From: Cyanidium caldarium
Taxonomy: Eukaryota > Rhodophyta > Bangiophyceae > Cyanidiales > Cyanidiaceae
Length of the DNA stretch: 64,000 bases
Assembly (NCBI GenBank): GCA_026184775.1
Contig: JANCYW010000012.1
Location: 62,001-126,000 of the forward strand
Reading direction: 5' to 3'
The first letter of the stretch is position 1; the number at the start of each line of letters is the position of its first letter. The notes beneath the pieces were generated by a model. That model had not been told where the DNA came from. It did not search any database and was given only the letters and a program-made list of their open reading frames with translations. The position numbers and the translations under genes are program-made. Positions 26,090 through 35,752 of the stretch are shown one piece after another.

Positions 26090-27754
26090 TTGATGACCTC
26101 GGCTGCTGCATCTCCCAGACACGCTCCCGCCCGCGCACCGAACACGTCCTTGGACGCGGGCGACATCGAGGCGCTGCTGGAGCGTGCTGAGCGCGTGTTA
26201 GGGCGAGCAGACAGTGAGCCGCGCTTCCGACCGGTGACGTTTGTGCTGCGGCAGCGGCGCGGTGGGTATGATGAGGTGCGTGCCCGACTGCACTCGTTTT
26301 GTCTGCAAGTGGAGGCGGTGGTGTTGGCGGAGGTGCTGGAGTGGCAGCTGCGCGATCGCACCCCATCGGACAGCATTCCGATGCGCGCACAGTTGTCTCT
26401 GTGGAGCGAACAGCTGCTGCCGGGAGTGTCGGCGGCCGCAGAGGCGGTGGGCAAGGCGGGCTTGCGGGCGGCGCAGGCGCTGCAGGCGCTGGCCGCGGTT
26501 TCCGCCCGGCCATCGGGCACGATAATGGCCGCCGAGCGGGCCGCGGCCGATGCTACGGTGGCGCGTCTGCTGGCCGACAGTCTGGAGATGGCCAGCGGGC
26601 GGCAGTCGGTGCTGCAGTTGCACGGTGGCGCGGGCAGCTGCGACACGGCTGACGCGACCGCACTCACCCCGCGTCAGGTGCGTCGGGCGCACGCTGCCTT
26701 CTGGCAGGCGCATCAGCTCCGCCAGACATGGCAGAGCATGCAACGAGCGGGCGCCAGCGGCAGCATCGGTCAGCAACAGCTGCTTCTGCTGTCTGTCTGG
26801 GGCACGGCGCTCGATGCGTATCGCTGGCACCTGCTGCAGGCCATCCTGGCGCCGCGACTGATACGCAACGCCTTTCAGCAGACCGACTGGGCGCAATCGC
26901 CGGAGGTGCAGTGGTATCGCCAGGCGGTGGCGCTGCAACCGGAGTGGCGCATTCGCCTCAGGGACGCCCTGCGCGATGCCACCGAGGCGTACGTTACCGA
27001 GTGGCTGTGCGTCGAATGCGTGCAGCAGGCGCGATGGATGGCCACCGCCACCGCCTCCTCCACGGTGCACTGCTTCCTGGGAGCGCTTTACGAGCAGTGT
27101 CAGCGCGGCATCGCCCATCTGCTTTCGTTGGGCGATGGCCTCGACAGCGAATGGTCCGACTGGCTGCAACAGCAGCTGCTGCCGGCGCTCTTCCCGGAAC
27201 TGTTCTACGCGGTGGTGTGCGGCCTGTTCGGCTGGCCGCTGGAGTTGGAGGCACACATCGGTAGTGTGCGGGACGATAGTGTCGCGACGACGGCTGCGCC
27301 CGTGGATACGTTCGGAGAGACCACAGCGCTGGTCGAAACATCTGGCGACCGTCGCGTGGATCGCTTCCTGCGCGATGTACAACAGCTGTGGAGTGAACGG
27401 CGGGCGACGCGAGAACCACAGCGGCGACAATCGCTATCGACACGCCGCCATCAACGCTCGCTGTCGCGCATGCGCGCCTTGCGTCTCGGTCAATCGGGCG
27501 AGTCGAGTACGGACGCCCTTCTGCTACGGCTGGGCGCGTCGGCCCGGGAATGCGCCGCGGCCCTAGTGCCCGCAGCGGAGCGTCGCGATCCTGCGGCGAT
27601 GTCGCTAGAGTTGCATCAGCAGGTGCGCGCCGCCCTGTCGAACATTTTGGAGACGGCCACGCCAGAGTCCGCGACACGCTGGGCCGCGGCGTTGCTGGTG
27701 TGGCTTGAAACGCGCTTTCACGAGTCGTCGTCGACGCCGTCTGCTCTCACATGA
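26090..27754 (+). CDS. Unknown all-helical protein, 554 aa
   Basis: The family is not recognised. The protein is predicted almost wholly helical, with heptad-like Leu/Ala/Gln spacing (for example RAQLSLWSEQLLPGV, LLLLSVWGTALDAYRWHLLQAIL, WLQQQLLPALFPELFYAVVCGLF). It is rich in Trp and Gln and has an Arg/Ser-rich segment near residue 455. There is no signal peptide, metal site or nucleotide-binding loop. This composition resembles rod-shaped tethering or scaffold subunits (COG/exocyst/Dsl-type), but nothing specific supports that. Codon use matches neighbours, so it is a real gene. Confidence 0.75.
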   Translation: MMTSAAASPRHAPARAPNTSLDAGDIEALLERAERVLGRADSEPRFRPVTFVLRQRRGGYDEVRARLHSFCLQVEAVVLAEVLEWQLRDRTPSDSIPMRAQLSLWSEQLLPGVSAAAEAVGKAGLRAAQALQALAAVSARPSGTIMAAERAAADATVARLLADSLEMASGRQSVLQLHGGAGSCDTADATALTPRQVRRAHAAFWQAHQLRQTWQSMQRAGASGSIGQQQLLLLSVWGTALDAYRWHLLQAILAPRLIRNAFQQTDWAQSPEVQWYRQAVALQPEWRIRLRDALRDATEAYVTEWLCVECVQQARWMATATASSTVHCFLGALYEQCQRGIAHLLSLGDGLDSEWSDWLQQQLLPALFPELFYAVVCGLFGWPLELEAHIGSVRDDSVATTAAPVDTFGETTALVETSGDRRVDRFLRDVQQLWSERRATREPQRRQSLSTRRHQRSLSRMRALRLGQSGESSTDALLLRLGASARECAAALVPAAERRDPAAMSLELHQQVRAALSNILETATPESATRWAAALLVWLETRFHESSSTPSALT

Positions 27755-27798
27755 GAGACGGCGGCCATGCGACACTTCTCCCGCCTCCTCCTCCTCGG

Positions 27799-29574
27799 TC
27801 ACCGCCCACACTGGCCCTCTCCCGATCGTCGCGGAGAGCGCGATGCCCCGCCGCCACGCCCACTGAGGTAATGCGACGAGAGCGAACGCGGCACGTGATG
27901 CTCCTCAAACTCGTACATGCTGCGCCAAAACGCCAGCGCGTCCCGCTCCTCCTTGGGCGACTCCTCCCCTCTCGTCTCCTCCACATCGACGCTTTCATCG
28001 CTCCCCGATTCCAGCGCGTCGAAGAACACCGACACCGAACGCCGTGGCGACCGCTGCAACCCGGCCGGCGCCGACGCCGACGACACCAGCATGGGCTGCG
28101 GTGCGAGCGGCGAGGCGGACGGCGCTCGATACCATCGCGCCAACGCGTACACGAAAAAAAAGTTGATCACCACCGCCGCGACGGCCACCGCAAAAGCGCT
28201 CTCGTAGCTGAAGAGGCGCGTGCGCAGCCAACCGGTCAGCAGCGCGCCCGCCGCGTTGCCGCACAATCCCACAGCGTACAGCGCCGACTGCACCAGGCCG
28301 AGCTGGTAGGTGCCCAGCAGCTGCGGCACCAGCGCGTAATTGCAGTTGAACACCGAGCCGTAGCCGAAACCGAACAGCGACGAAAAGCCTAGCAGGGCCA
28401 CCCGCGCCAGACGGGCATGCGACGACGCGGTTGTGGTGGAGGTGGTGCTTGACGACAACGGCCAGGTGAGTGGCACGAACAGCAGCGAGGCGCCCAACGC
28501 CGCCAGCGCCGCCGCCACTGCGGCAATACGCGCGCGGTTGAAGCGGTCGCCGAGGTAGCCGCCCACCAATTTGGCGGCAAACGCACAGAAATACAGCACC
28601 GACAGATACACCGATGCCGCGTGCAAGCGGATGCCGCCGTCCACCGACAGCCAGATCAAAAAGTGCTCACTGAAACTGCCAAAGGCATATTGCAGTAGAA
28701 AGTAGGACGGTGCCAGCAGCGCGAACGTCATGGTGCGGAAGGGCGACACCAGCGGAGCGGTCGCCAACGTTGCGGTGTCGGGAGCAGGCCGGCGGTCCGC
28801 ATCCGCGGCGGATGTCAGCATAGCGCCATTGCGGTCGGTGCTGGCGGCAGTGGGCAAATCGCCGTCCGTGGATACTGTGCGCGTCTTCACACCCTTCTCC
28901 TCGGGTGCACCGCGGCTTCTACGCTCTGCACCATCCCCTCCCACATCGGTCGTCGTCGTCGTCGCAGCGATATCCTCCCCCAGCATATCCTCTGTCCGCA
29001 TTCGACTGCTGGCCACCCGGTGCAACCAGACGGTCACCGGCAACGCCACCATCAACAGCGCACCGGCCACCACTCGGGCAGCGGCCCGCCACGACCAATG
29101 CGTGGCCATGCCGCCCAGTAGCAGCGGGGCGATGGCGCCCGCCAGCGAAAAGCCCGCCAGCACCATGCCCAGCGCGGCCCCGAGGTGCACCCGAAAGAAG
29201 CGACACAACAGCACCGCGTACACTGGCACACCGGCGCAGGCCATGGCGCCCGCATTCAGCACCTGCAGCACCGAAAACTCCGTCATACTCTGCATGCGCG
29301 TGAACAGCACCGCCGACACCGTCAACACCGCGACGCCGGCCAACACGCACGGCGTCGGCCCGCAGCGGTCCACCAGTGCCCCGCCGAACGGCAGCGCCAC
29401 CACAAACGACATTCGGCCGATGGCTATCACCGACGACGCCCGCAACACCGACGCCCCGAACTCTCCCAGTATCATCGGCATCAGCACCGTCGGCGTCATC
29501 TGGTAGCAGGTGGTTTGGATGGTGTGCACGGTCGCGGCCGCCGCCGCCACCTTCCACGACCGACTGTCGTCCAT
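27799..29574 (-). CDS. Major facilitator superfamily transporter
   Basis: The 591-residue protein has twelve hydrophobic segments in two six-helix halves. The first half includes TPTVLMPMILGEFGAS and the MFS loop 2-3 motif as FGGALVDRCGPTPCVLAG (GxLaDrxGxrxxL type). A long charged loop (about residues 195-275, with Thr/Asp/Arg-rich text) separates the halves, as in monocarboxylate or oxalate:formate type members. The second half carries the repeated loop motif KLVGGYLGDRFNRARIA. The substrate cannot be told. The C-terminal ~90 residues are cytosolic, Ser/Glu-rich. Confidence 0.88.
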   Translation of the reverse strand: MDDSRSWKVAAAAATVHTIQTTCYQMTPTVLMPMILGEFGASVLRASSVIAIGRMSFVVALPFGGALVDRCGPTPCVLAGVAVLTVSAVLFTRMQSMTEFSVLQVLNAGAMACAGVPVYAVLLCRFFRVHLGAALGMVLAGFSLAGAIAPLLLGGMATHWSWRAAARVVAGALLMVALPVTVWLHRVASSRMRTEDMLGEDIAATTTTTDVGGDGAERRSRGAPEEKGVKTRTVSTDGDLPTAASTDRNGAMLTSAADADRRPAPDTATLATAPLVSPFRTMTFALLAPSYFLLQYAFGSFSEHFLIWLSVDGGIRLHAASVYLSVLYFCAFAAKLVGGYLGDRFNRARIAAVAAALAALGASLLFVPLTWPLSSSTTSTTTASSHARLARVALLGFSSLFGFGYGSVFNCNYALVPQLLGTYQLGLVQSALYAVGLCGNAAGALLTGWLRTRLFSYESAFAVAVAAVVINFFFVYALARWYRAPSASPLAPQPMLVSSASAPAGLQRSPRRSVSVFFDALESGSDESVDVEETRGEESPKEERDALAFWRSMYEFEEHHVPRSLSSHYLSGRGGGASRSPRRSGEGQCGR

Positions 29575-29929
29575 GTCCCATACGAAACGACGCTCAGAGG
29601 AGAAGTGACCCTGTGGGAGTCAATCGACCTCACGCTCCATGCGTAGGGTTGTGTGGGTGTCCGGGGGCAGTCGAAACCGCCTGGCCGGCATCCTCTCGGT
29701 GTGACCGAATTCCCTCTCATCGGTGTGACGTTCTCTCGTGCGCGTGCGTGCGCTCTGTCGGCATCCCGATGGGCACACACGGAACTGCGAAACGCCCTCA
29801 TCACCCTGAGACGTCTGCTCGGGCACGATCAGCAACGTGCTCTACGCCTCGTGAACCGACACCACACGCACCTCACGCTCTTTATCGCATCCACATACAT
29901 CCTATCTTCGGTCCGCCGCCCTCTGCTGC
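29575..29929. other. Intergenic
   Basis: This 355-base spacer lies between the SUB2 3' end and the MFS transporter start. No gene or RNA was seen. Confidence 0.5.
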
Positions 29930-31321
29930 TCAGGCGGTCGTGTACGACGACGGGTCGATGCTGTCGGGCAGCTCGGCGATGTGCACCGCGAAGCGACTCT
30001 GCACCGCCTCGAGCACCTCGTGATCGTCGGCGGTGGCCACAAAACTGATGGCCAGACCTTTGGTGCCGAAACGGCCCGCTCGGCCGACGCGATGCAGGTA
30101 CTGATCGCTGTTGGCGGGCATGTCGTAGTTGATCACCACGTTCACGCGCTCCACGTCCACGCCGCGCCCGAACAGATCGGTGCTGACCAGAATGCGCGCT
30201 TCGAAATCCTTGAATGCGCGATACCGCTTGATACGCTCCTCCTGTGGCATGGCCGAGTGGATGGTGATGGAGGGGAAGTTGCTCTCGCGCAACATCTGGT
30301 TCAGGTACTTGGCGCGCTGCACTGACCGCACGAAGATCACCAGCTGGTTAAACTCCAGCGCATCCAACAGATCGTTCAGCTTGGCGTTCTTGTCGGTCTC
30401 CTCCAGTTTCACATAGTACTGCAGCAGACCGTGCAGCGTCAGCTTGCTCTCGTCGTCGATGAAGATCTCGTGCGGGTTGTGCAGAAACTTGCGGGCCACG
30501 TCGCGCATCTCCGTCGGCATGGTCGCGCTGAACATCATCACCTGCTTGTTCTTGGGCGTGGCCTTGAATATCTGCTGCACGTCACCGCGCATGTCTAGCA
30601 CCTCCAGCACCTTGTCGCACTCGTCGATCACGAAAAACTTCACTTTGCTCAGATCGAGCACCTTTCGCGTCACCGTCAAATCCACCAGACGGCCGGGCGT
30701 GGCCACCACCACGTGCGGTACCGCCGTCTCCAATAGCTGCAGCTGCTGCTTGATCGGCTCGCCGCCGTAGAACACCGCACAGCGCACAGCGGGCATGTAC
30801 TTGCTGAAACGCGCAAACTCGTGCCGAATCTGATACGCCAACTCGCGAGTATGCGCCAACACCACCGCGCTCACTTCGCCCTCGGTCCGCTCCGGCTCCA
30901 GTTGCTGCAGCACCGCCAGCACAAACACCGCCGTCTTGCCCATGCCCGACTTGGCTTGCACCAGCACGTCCGTGCCCAGCACCGCCTGCGGCAGCGCCTG
31001 CACCTGCACCTCCGACGCCGACTCGAAACCGCAGTCCTCTATCGCCCGCAACAACTCCGAGCGCAATAAAAAGTCCCGAAAGTTGGCCGAATGCGCCGCC
31101 GCGTACGTACCCTTCACCTTGGTGGCCCCACCGTCGCCATCCGGCGCACGTTGACTGTCGCCACGCGCCTTCTTTGACGGCCGTCCTGCTTCCTCCTCGG
31201 CCTCTTGCTCCGCCGCCTCCTCCTCCTCCTCCTCGTAGTCTACCAAGTCCTCCTCCGGCGGCGCGTCCACCTTGTCCTCACCGCCTGCCACCGCCGCACT
31301 GGACGCTTTCGTGGGAGACAT
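29930..31321 (-). CDS. SUB2: DECD-box RNA helicase SUB2/UAP56 (DDX39B)
   Basis: SUB2 is an ATP-dependent helicase of spliceosome assembly and the TREX mRNA-export complex. The 463-residue protein has an acidic N terminus ([14 protein letters not shown]) typical of the family. It has a Q-motif region ([20 protein letters not shown]), Walker [15 protein letters not shown], motif Ib VVVATPGRL, the DECD box ([10 protein letters not shown]), SAT (FSATMP), and motif [16 protein letters not shown] instead of DEAD is diagnostic. The gene stays conserved in organisms with very few introns, where its export role would dominate. Confidence 0.96.
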   Translation of the reverse strand: MSPTKASSAAVAGGEDKVDAPPEEDLVDYEEEEEEAAEQEAEEEAGRPSKKARGDSQRAPDGDGGATKVKGTYAAAHSANFRDFLLRSELLRAIEDCGFESASEVQVQALPQAVLGTDVLVQAKSGMGKTAVFVLAVLQQLEPERTEGEVSAVVLAHTRELAYQIRHEFARFSKYMPAVRCAVFYGGEPIKQQLQLLETAVPHVVVATPGRLVDLTVTRKVLDLSKVKFFVIDECDKVLEVLDMRGDVQQIFKATPKNKQVMMFSATMPTEMRDVARKFLHNPHEIFIDDESKLTLHGLLQYYVKLEETDKNAKLNDLLDALEFNQLVIFVRSVQRAKYLNQMLRESNFPSITIHSAMPQEERIKRYRAFKDFEARILVSTDLFGRGVDVERVNVVINYDMPANSDQYLHRVGRAGRFGTKGLAISFVATADDHEVLEAVQSRFAVHIAELPDSIDPSSYTTA

Positions 31322-31687
31322 ACTGCTGCAGTCGAGGAACGATTTTACGACTTGTCCCAGTGCTCTCGATGGATGTCACTCTGACGCGGAGTGCCTCGAG
31401 GTGCGCGCGCCGTGCACGACGCGAAAGGCGCACGCACCGACGGATGCCCAAAATCGCCCGCCGGCGCCGAGACGACGCGCTGCGCACCCGCCACGTTTCG
31501 CACAGGTCGCTGGCTGGCGTGCAGAACGAACGGGAAGAGAAGAGGTAGCTGAGCAGGTAGCTATCGTACGAGAGAGAGAGCGCATTGCCGCTCGGACGTA
31601 TCCTCTAGTGGAAGAGCTGGACAAGGCTAGAAAACTGGGTCCACTGCGCGGGTTCATCACTTCCGCAGATATTGCGCTCTCTCGGGT
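31322..31687. other. Intergenic, divergent promoter
   Basis: This 366-base spacer lies between the divergent SUB2 and Misato genes. Nothing else was recognised. Confidence 0.5.
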
Positions 31688-33262
31688 ATGCACGAGTCGC
31701 CGGGAGGCGAGCTCATCACCGTGCAAGTGGGGACGACGGCCAACTATTTCGGTGCGCACTACTGGAATCTGCTGGATGAGCAGCTGAAAGTCCCAGCGCA
31801 GGGCGAGCGTTGTCGCCTGGGTTGCCGCCGCTGGTTCCGCGAGGCCGTCGACGCCCGAGGCGCGGAACATGTGGCGCCGCGGACCATCGTATTCGATGCG
31901 CGCCCCGAATTCGGCTGCCTGACGAGTGAATCCGAGGACACTGTGTCTGCCGACGCCCATGCGGCATGGCGCGGCCACGTACAGCGGCTGGAGCTGGTGC
32001 CGTCGATGGAGAAGCACGCCTTCACCCAGAGCTTGGAGCACAGTGAGGAGGTGCTGGCGCGAGACTATCGCTTTGATGAGAGTGTCCGACACTGGAGCGA
32101 TTACCTGCAGTTGCGCCTGCCGCCGTGGGCCTTAGTGGAGGCGCCAGTGGAGTGGAAGCCATCGCACGCACCGTTGCCCCCCGAAGCGATCGTGGAACAC
32201 TTCCAGCAGGCGCGGAGCGGCAACATGGATGGCATCTCCGTCGCCGCGGACACATTGCTGGAGCGAGTGCGACGGCTGGCGGAGGAGTGTGACCAGTGGT
32301 CGGGTGTAGATGTGTTCACCAGTGCCACGTCGCCGGCCGACGCCGGTCTCACGGCGTTGCTGACGGAGCGGTTGGTGGATGAGCAAGCAGCGAAAATGCC
32401 GATCGTGGTGCGCGGGGTGGACGCGGCGTCTGAATTCCCGTTGCGGGAATGGGTGGCGCGACAATGCGGCGAGGCGCTGCTCTTCGCCGACTTGGCCACC
32501 TCCAGCACTGCCGCCGACAACGACCACCTGGTGTACGTGCCGTTGCGGAGCGCCGCGTTGGGCGATGGATGCGGCGGCCTGCTGCCGAGTCGCACCGCCA
32601 ACGTCTTTCAAAGCGCAGCGTTGCTGGCGGCAGCAGCATGTGCTCACGAGATCGGCACACCGATCGGCGGCACCGGCGTTCATGACGGCTTGCATCCGCG
32701 TTGGCCCATCAGCGGGCGACACCGCCTGATGGTGGAGTTGCGCGCCGCCATGAGCGCCGCATCGCGGCCGGGCGAGCCGTTTTCGTGGTGCCTGTCGGTG
32801 TCGCCCGCGCTGCGTCGCGACTGGCGCTGCGATCGGCGGCCGCGCGAACGCAGCCAGCATACCCGACTCGGTGATGTCGATACCGAGAATGCGGAGGATG
32901 GCGGTGAGTGGTATCGCCGCGCGCTGGCGCTGCTGAACACCGAGGCCGCACCGGCGTTGGCCACGGCCGAAACGCGAGCAACGCTGCGCCTGCCAGTGCC
33001 ATTCCCCGCATCCCTGTATGCCGTGGCCAAACCGCTGGACCACTTACGAAAGGACGTTGGACCGCAGCTGACGTTCCACACCACCTCCGAGCAGTCGCTG
33101 TGCACGGGCGCCGATATTGATGCGTGGGCCAGCCTGGTGCGGCACGCCTCGCGACTGCTGCGCCGTCCGGGCGCCGTAGTCACCGCAACGGACGCCGACT
33201 TGTTCGCCGAGGCGGACGAGCGCCTGCGCATCCTGGCAGATGCCTATATAGAGGGAACGTAG
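31688..33262 (+). CDS. DML1: Misato/DML1 tubulin-like protein
   Basis: Misato (yeast DML1, human MSTO1) is a tubulin-related protein needed for mitochondrial distribution and morphology. The 524-residue protein starts with the diagnostic ELITVQVGTTANYFGAHYWN block (VTVQxGxxxNxxGxHxWN). It continues with APRTIVFDARPEFG, a WSDYLQLRLPP segment and a long tubulin-like C-terminal region (VDVFTSATSPADAGLTALL). The tubulin GGGTGSG loop is not evident, as expected for this family. The last 19 bases overlap the 3' end of SPO11 on the other strand. Confidence 0.85.
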   Translation: MHESPGGELITVQVGTTANYFGAHYWNLLDEQLKVPAQGERCRLGCRRWFREAVDARGAEHVAPRTIVFDARPEFGCLTSESEDTVSADAHAAWRGHVQRLELVPSMEKHAFTQSLEHSEEVLARDYRFDESVRHWSDYLQLRLPPWALVEAPVEWKPSHAPLPPEAIVEHFQQARSGNMDGISVAADTLLERVRRLAEECDQWSGVDVFTSATSPADAGLTALLTERLVDEQAAKMPIVVRGVDAASEFPLREWVARQCGEALLFADLATSSTAADNDHLVYVPLRSAALGDGCGGLLPSRTANVFQSAALLAAAACAHEIGTPIGGTGVHDGLHPRWPISGRHRLMVELRAAMSAASRPGEPFSWCLSVSPALRRDWRCDRRPRERSQHTRLGDVDTENAEDGGEWYRRALALLNTEAAPALATAETRATLRLPVPFPASLYAVAKPLDHLRKDVGPQLTFHTTSEQSLCTGADIDAWASLVRHASRLLRRPGAVVTATDADLFAEADERLRILADAYIEGT

Positions 33263-34527
33263 CCTCGGCCAACGACGGCGTGTAGGCGCTCTATGACGTA
33301 TGCCACCAGGGCCTCGTCGTCGCTGAGGAACTCGGTCTCCACTTTCTCGTCGCTGTTCAGCATGCCGCACACGGTCTCGACCAGGGATGCACGCCCGGCC
33401 AGCGTCAACTGAGACCGGAGCCGTGTGGCCAACGCCCGATCACGGGCGGTAAGTGGTTTGCGCGCCTGGCCGCGATACCCACGGACGTCCTCCGGGCGTA
33501 CACCCAGGCGCGTGGCCGTCGGCCCGTACTGTTGTGAGATGGCCACGCCGTCGGGGTCGCAATCGGTGAGGGTGAGCAAGCACACGCGGTCCCGGTGCTG
33601 CAGCTGCCGCGCCACCGCCAAAGTGGCCTGGTCGGGGTATCCTCTGCCGCTGAGCAGCATCACCTCATGTCGGGCGGCGAAGGCCGTGAAACGCCGTGCA
33701 GCCGCCGATGTGGGACACACCAGCCGTCGCAGCACCGTTTCTTTCTCAATGGCCAACACCACGACCGGATGTCGGCGTTCGACCGGTGTAGCGCTTTCGA
33801 CACGGTGGCGACAGAGATGGAACGCGGCGTCCGGCGCCGCCAGTTCGCCGGGAATGCGCGGCGCGGCATCGAGCGCCACCTCGCACCGTTGCCCGCTCAG
33901 ACTGCGCCACCGCATGACATAACCGCGGGGTGCCCACACGACTCCCTTGGGCGCGGCCACGATGCCCAGTTGGTGGCGCTGTACTCCAGCACCGAGCATG
34001 ACGCACAGCCGCTGCACCGCGCGATGCACCGATGCAGCAGTCAGCGGGACGGCTTCGGGCTCTGCACCTCCCACGGCATGCGCGTGCTTCTCACAATAGT
34101 AAAGATCCCGCAGGGTGCATCGGATGGCGGCACTTCCTGTATCCGCTCGGTGTCGTCGTCGCTCCTGCTGCTGCAGCGTGTACAAGCGCGCCATCAATTG
34201 CACCGCGACCGCATTCAGCTGGCACACCGACACGCGTCGCACTCCCAGCAGCAAGTCCAGCGCCAACGCCTCTAACCTCTCGAGTGGCAATTGCATGGGC
34301 GAGATTATTTGCACGTATGCCAGTATGTGTGATGATAGGCGCGGCAACTCGCCCGTCGCCACAAAATACCGACACGCATTTCCGCCTCCCCGCCTGCGCG
34401 CGCCCACGGCCGACGATTTCGATTCGGAACACGCGGCACAAGGCAGGCCCGGCGGCGGACTTCGGTGAACGCCGGAGGGCGGTCTCGTCGCGACCAACTT
34501 GCAACCTCCATCTGGTAGTTGCTTCAC
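33244..34527 (-). CDS. SPO11: SPO11/TopoVI-A meiotic double-strand-break protein
   Basis: SPO11 makes the DNA breaks that start meiotic recombination. In the 427-residue protein the 5Y-CAP part carries the nucleophile context CTLRDLYYCEK, where family members have RDxYY. The Toprim part keeps the acidic triad: IEKE in VVVLAIEKETVLRRL, SGRGYPDQAT, and the DxDxxG signature LTLTDCDPDGVAI. The C terminus (LSDDEALVAYVIERLHAVVG) fits the family end. Length is close to human SPO11 (~400). Plant SPO11-3 (TopoVI-A, endoreduplication) is an alternative. The start is uncertain; the conserved part begins near residue 75. Confidence 0.88.
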   Translation of the reverse strand: MKQLPDGGCKLVATRPPSGVHRSPPPGLPCAACSESKSSAVGARRRGGGNACRYFVATGELPRLSSHILAYVQIISPMQLPLERLEALALDLLLGVRRVSVCQLNAVAVQLMARLYTLQQQERRRHRADTGSAAIRCTLRDLYYCEKHAHAVGGAEPEAVPLTAASVHRAVQRLCVMLGAGVQRHQLGIVAAPKGVVWAPRGYVMRWRSLSGQRCEVALDAAPRIPGELAAPDAAFHLCRHRVESATPVERRHPVVVLAIEKETVLRRLVCPTSAAARRFTAFAARHEVMLLSGRGYPDQATLAVARQLQHRDRVCLLTLTDCDPDGVAISQQYGPTATRLGVRPEDVRGYRGQARKPLTARDRALATRLRSQLTLAGRASLVETVCGMLNSDEKVETEFLSDDEALVAYVIERLHAVVGRGYVPSI

Positions 34528-34557
34528 CGGCTCCTGATGTCCACAGGAGAGGAGAGC

Positions 34558-35091
34558 ATGTGTGCCGTGCGGATATGTGCGTTTTCGGTGAATGCTTGGC
34601 TAGCGGAGGGCAGGATCCGCGGTGGGCGGATGGCGGATCTGAACGGGCGTCTGCGACGATCCGCAGCGACTGTCTATGCGGCGCCGACACGTTCCAGACC
34701 AACTGGGCATTGCACGCTGCGAATGGAGTGGAACTCGCCGCTGAGCGCGTCGGTGTCGAACAACAAGAAGGATCTGGTGCAGATCACCGTGTACGAGAAA
34801 GGCAGTTCGGAGCCGCGAGTTATTGAAGTGCCGCGAGGCGCCAACCTCCGAAAAGCGCTGTTAGAGAACAATGTGGACGTGTATACCCTGCGCGGTAAGC
34901 TGACCAACTGCGGCGGTGGCGGTCAGTGCGGCACCTGCGTGGTGGACGTGGTGGAAGGTGCCGGCTTTCTAACGCCCCGCGGTGTGCGAGAAACGCGCCT
35001 GCTAACTGACAAGGGCCGACCCGACGCGTGGCGGCTCAGCTGCTGCTTGCGCGTGGAGGGACCGGTCACCGTCCGCACCAAACCGCAGTGA
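34558..35091 (+). CDS. 2Fe-2S ferredoxin, PnsB3/NDF4-like, probably plastid
   Basis: The C-terminal ~110 residues form a plant-type ferredoxin fold (QITVYEKGSSEPRVIEVPRGANL; YTLRGKLTNCGGGGQCGTCVV; WRLSCCLRVEGPV). The cluster loop is C-x5-C-x2-C with a distant fourth Cys (SCC), unlike the C-x4-C-x2-C of photosynthetic ferredoxin. NCGGGGQCGTC and the WRLxC block match PnsB3/NDF4, an NDH-complex subunit in land plants, and its cyanobacterial relatives. Red algal plastids lack NDH, so a different role is likely if the host is red. Several Met codons (34519, 34537, 34558, 34630) could begin an Arg/Ala/Ser-rich leader. The earliest overlaps the SPO11 start by nine bases. Confidence 0.82.
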   Translation: MCAVRICAFSVNAWLAEGRIRGGRMADLNGRLRRSAATVYAAPTRSRPTGHCTLRMEWNSPLSASVSNNKKDLVQITVYEKGSSEPRVIEVPRGANLRKALLENNVDVYTLRGKLTNCGGGGQCGTCVVDVVEGAGFLTPRGVRETRLLTDKGRPDAWRLSCCLRVEGPVTVRTKPQ

Positions 35092-35752
35092 GAGAGGAGC
35101 GATGCGGAAAGCAGCGAGCGAGCGTGCGGCGACAAGAGCGCCGACTGCGGAGTGAACTTAAGCTTATTATGAGCCGTCGAAGAGGATGGACCAGTGTATG
35201 CGCACTGCATCCGACGGCATCCTAGGCTGTGTGTACGATAAACGTTGCACCCGTTCTGCAGCACGACCGCCTGCCATACACTGGCGCGGCGCATCCGGCG
35301 TCGTCTCGCGGCACGCAACAAAGCTCTATCCGCAAATCGGGCCGGGACGTTGAGACGCCTCGTGCAAAGCCGGTCCCGGTTGCAGACGTAACAGACGCCG
35401 GCACGCTGAGGGGCAGTTCACGCGTGCTCCTCATCCTGCGCGCTGGTTGCGCCACGTGGCCGGTGCGCCGTGGCGATCGGCGCCCGCGCATCGATCGCCC
35501 ATCTCTATTGTACAATCTTGAGACGAATTGCATCATATTTTCGGTATCTGTTTTCCGCGTGACCGGATTCCGGACGTACGGTGCTGGTTGCGCGACGGCA
35601 ACTCGACACGCAGCATCGTCGCGCCGGACACGTTGCGGCAGCGCTCGCCGCTACGGTGGACACCTCCGTCGTGTAAGAGGCTTCCCGCCGACCGCGCGAC
35701 GTGTGTCTTTGCTGATCGTGGCGAGTGAACGGATTGCAAACTACTCCCCTGA
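35092..35752. other. Intergenic
   Basis: This is a 661-base gene-free stretch between the ferredoxin and the tandem-repeat protein. A 190-codon frame crosses it, but the translation has no protein character. It probably holds the promoter of the repeat gene. Confidence 0.45.
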
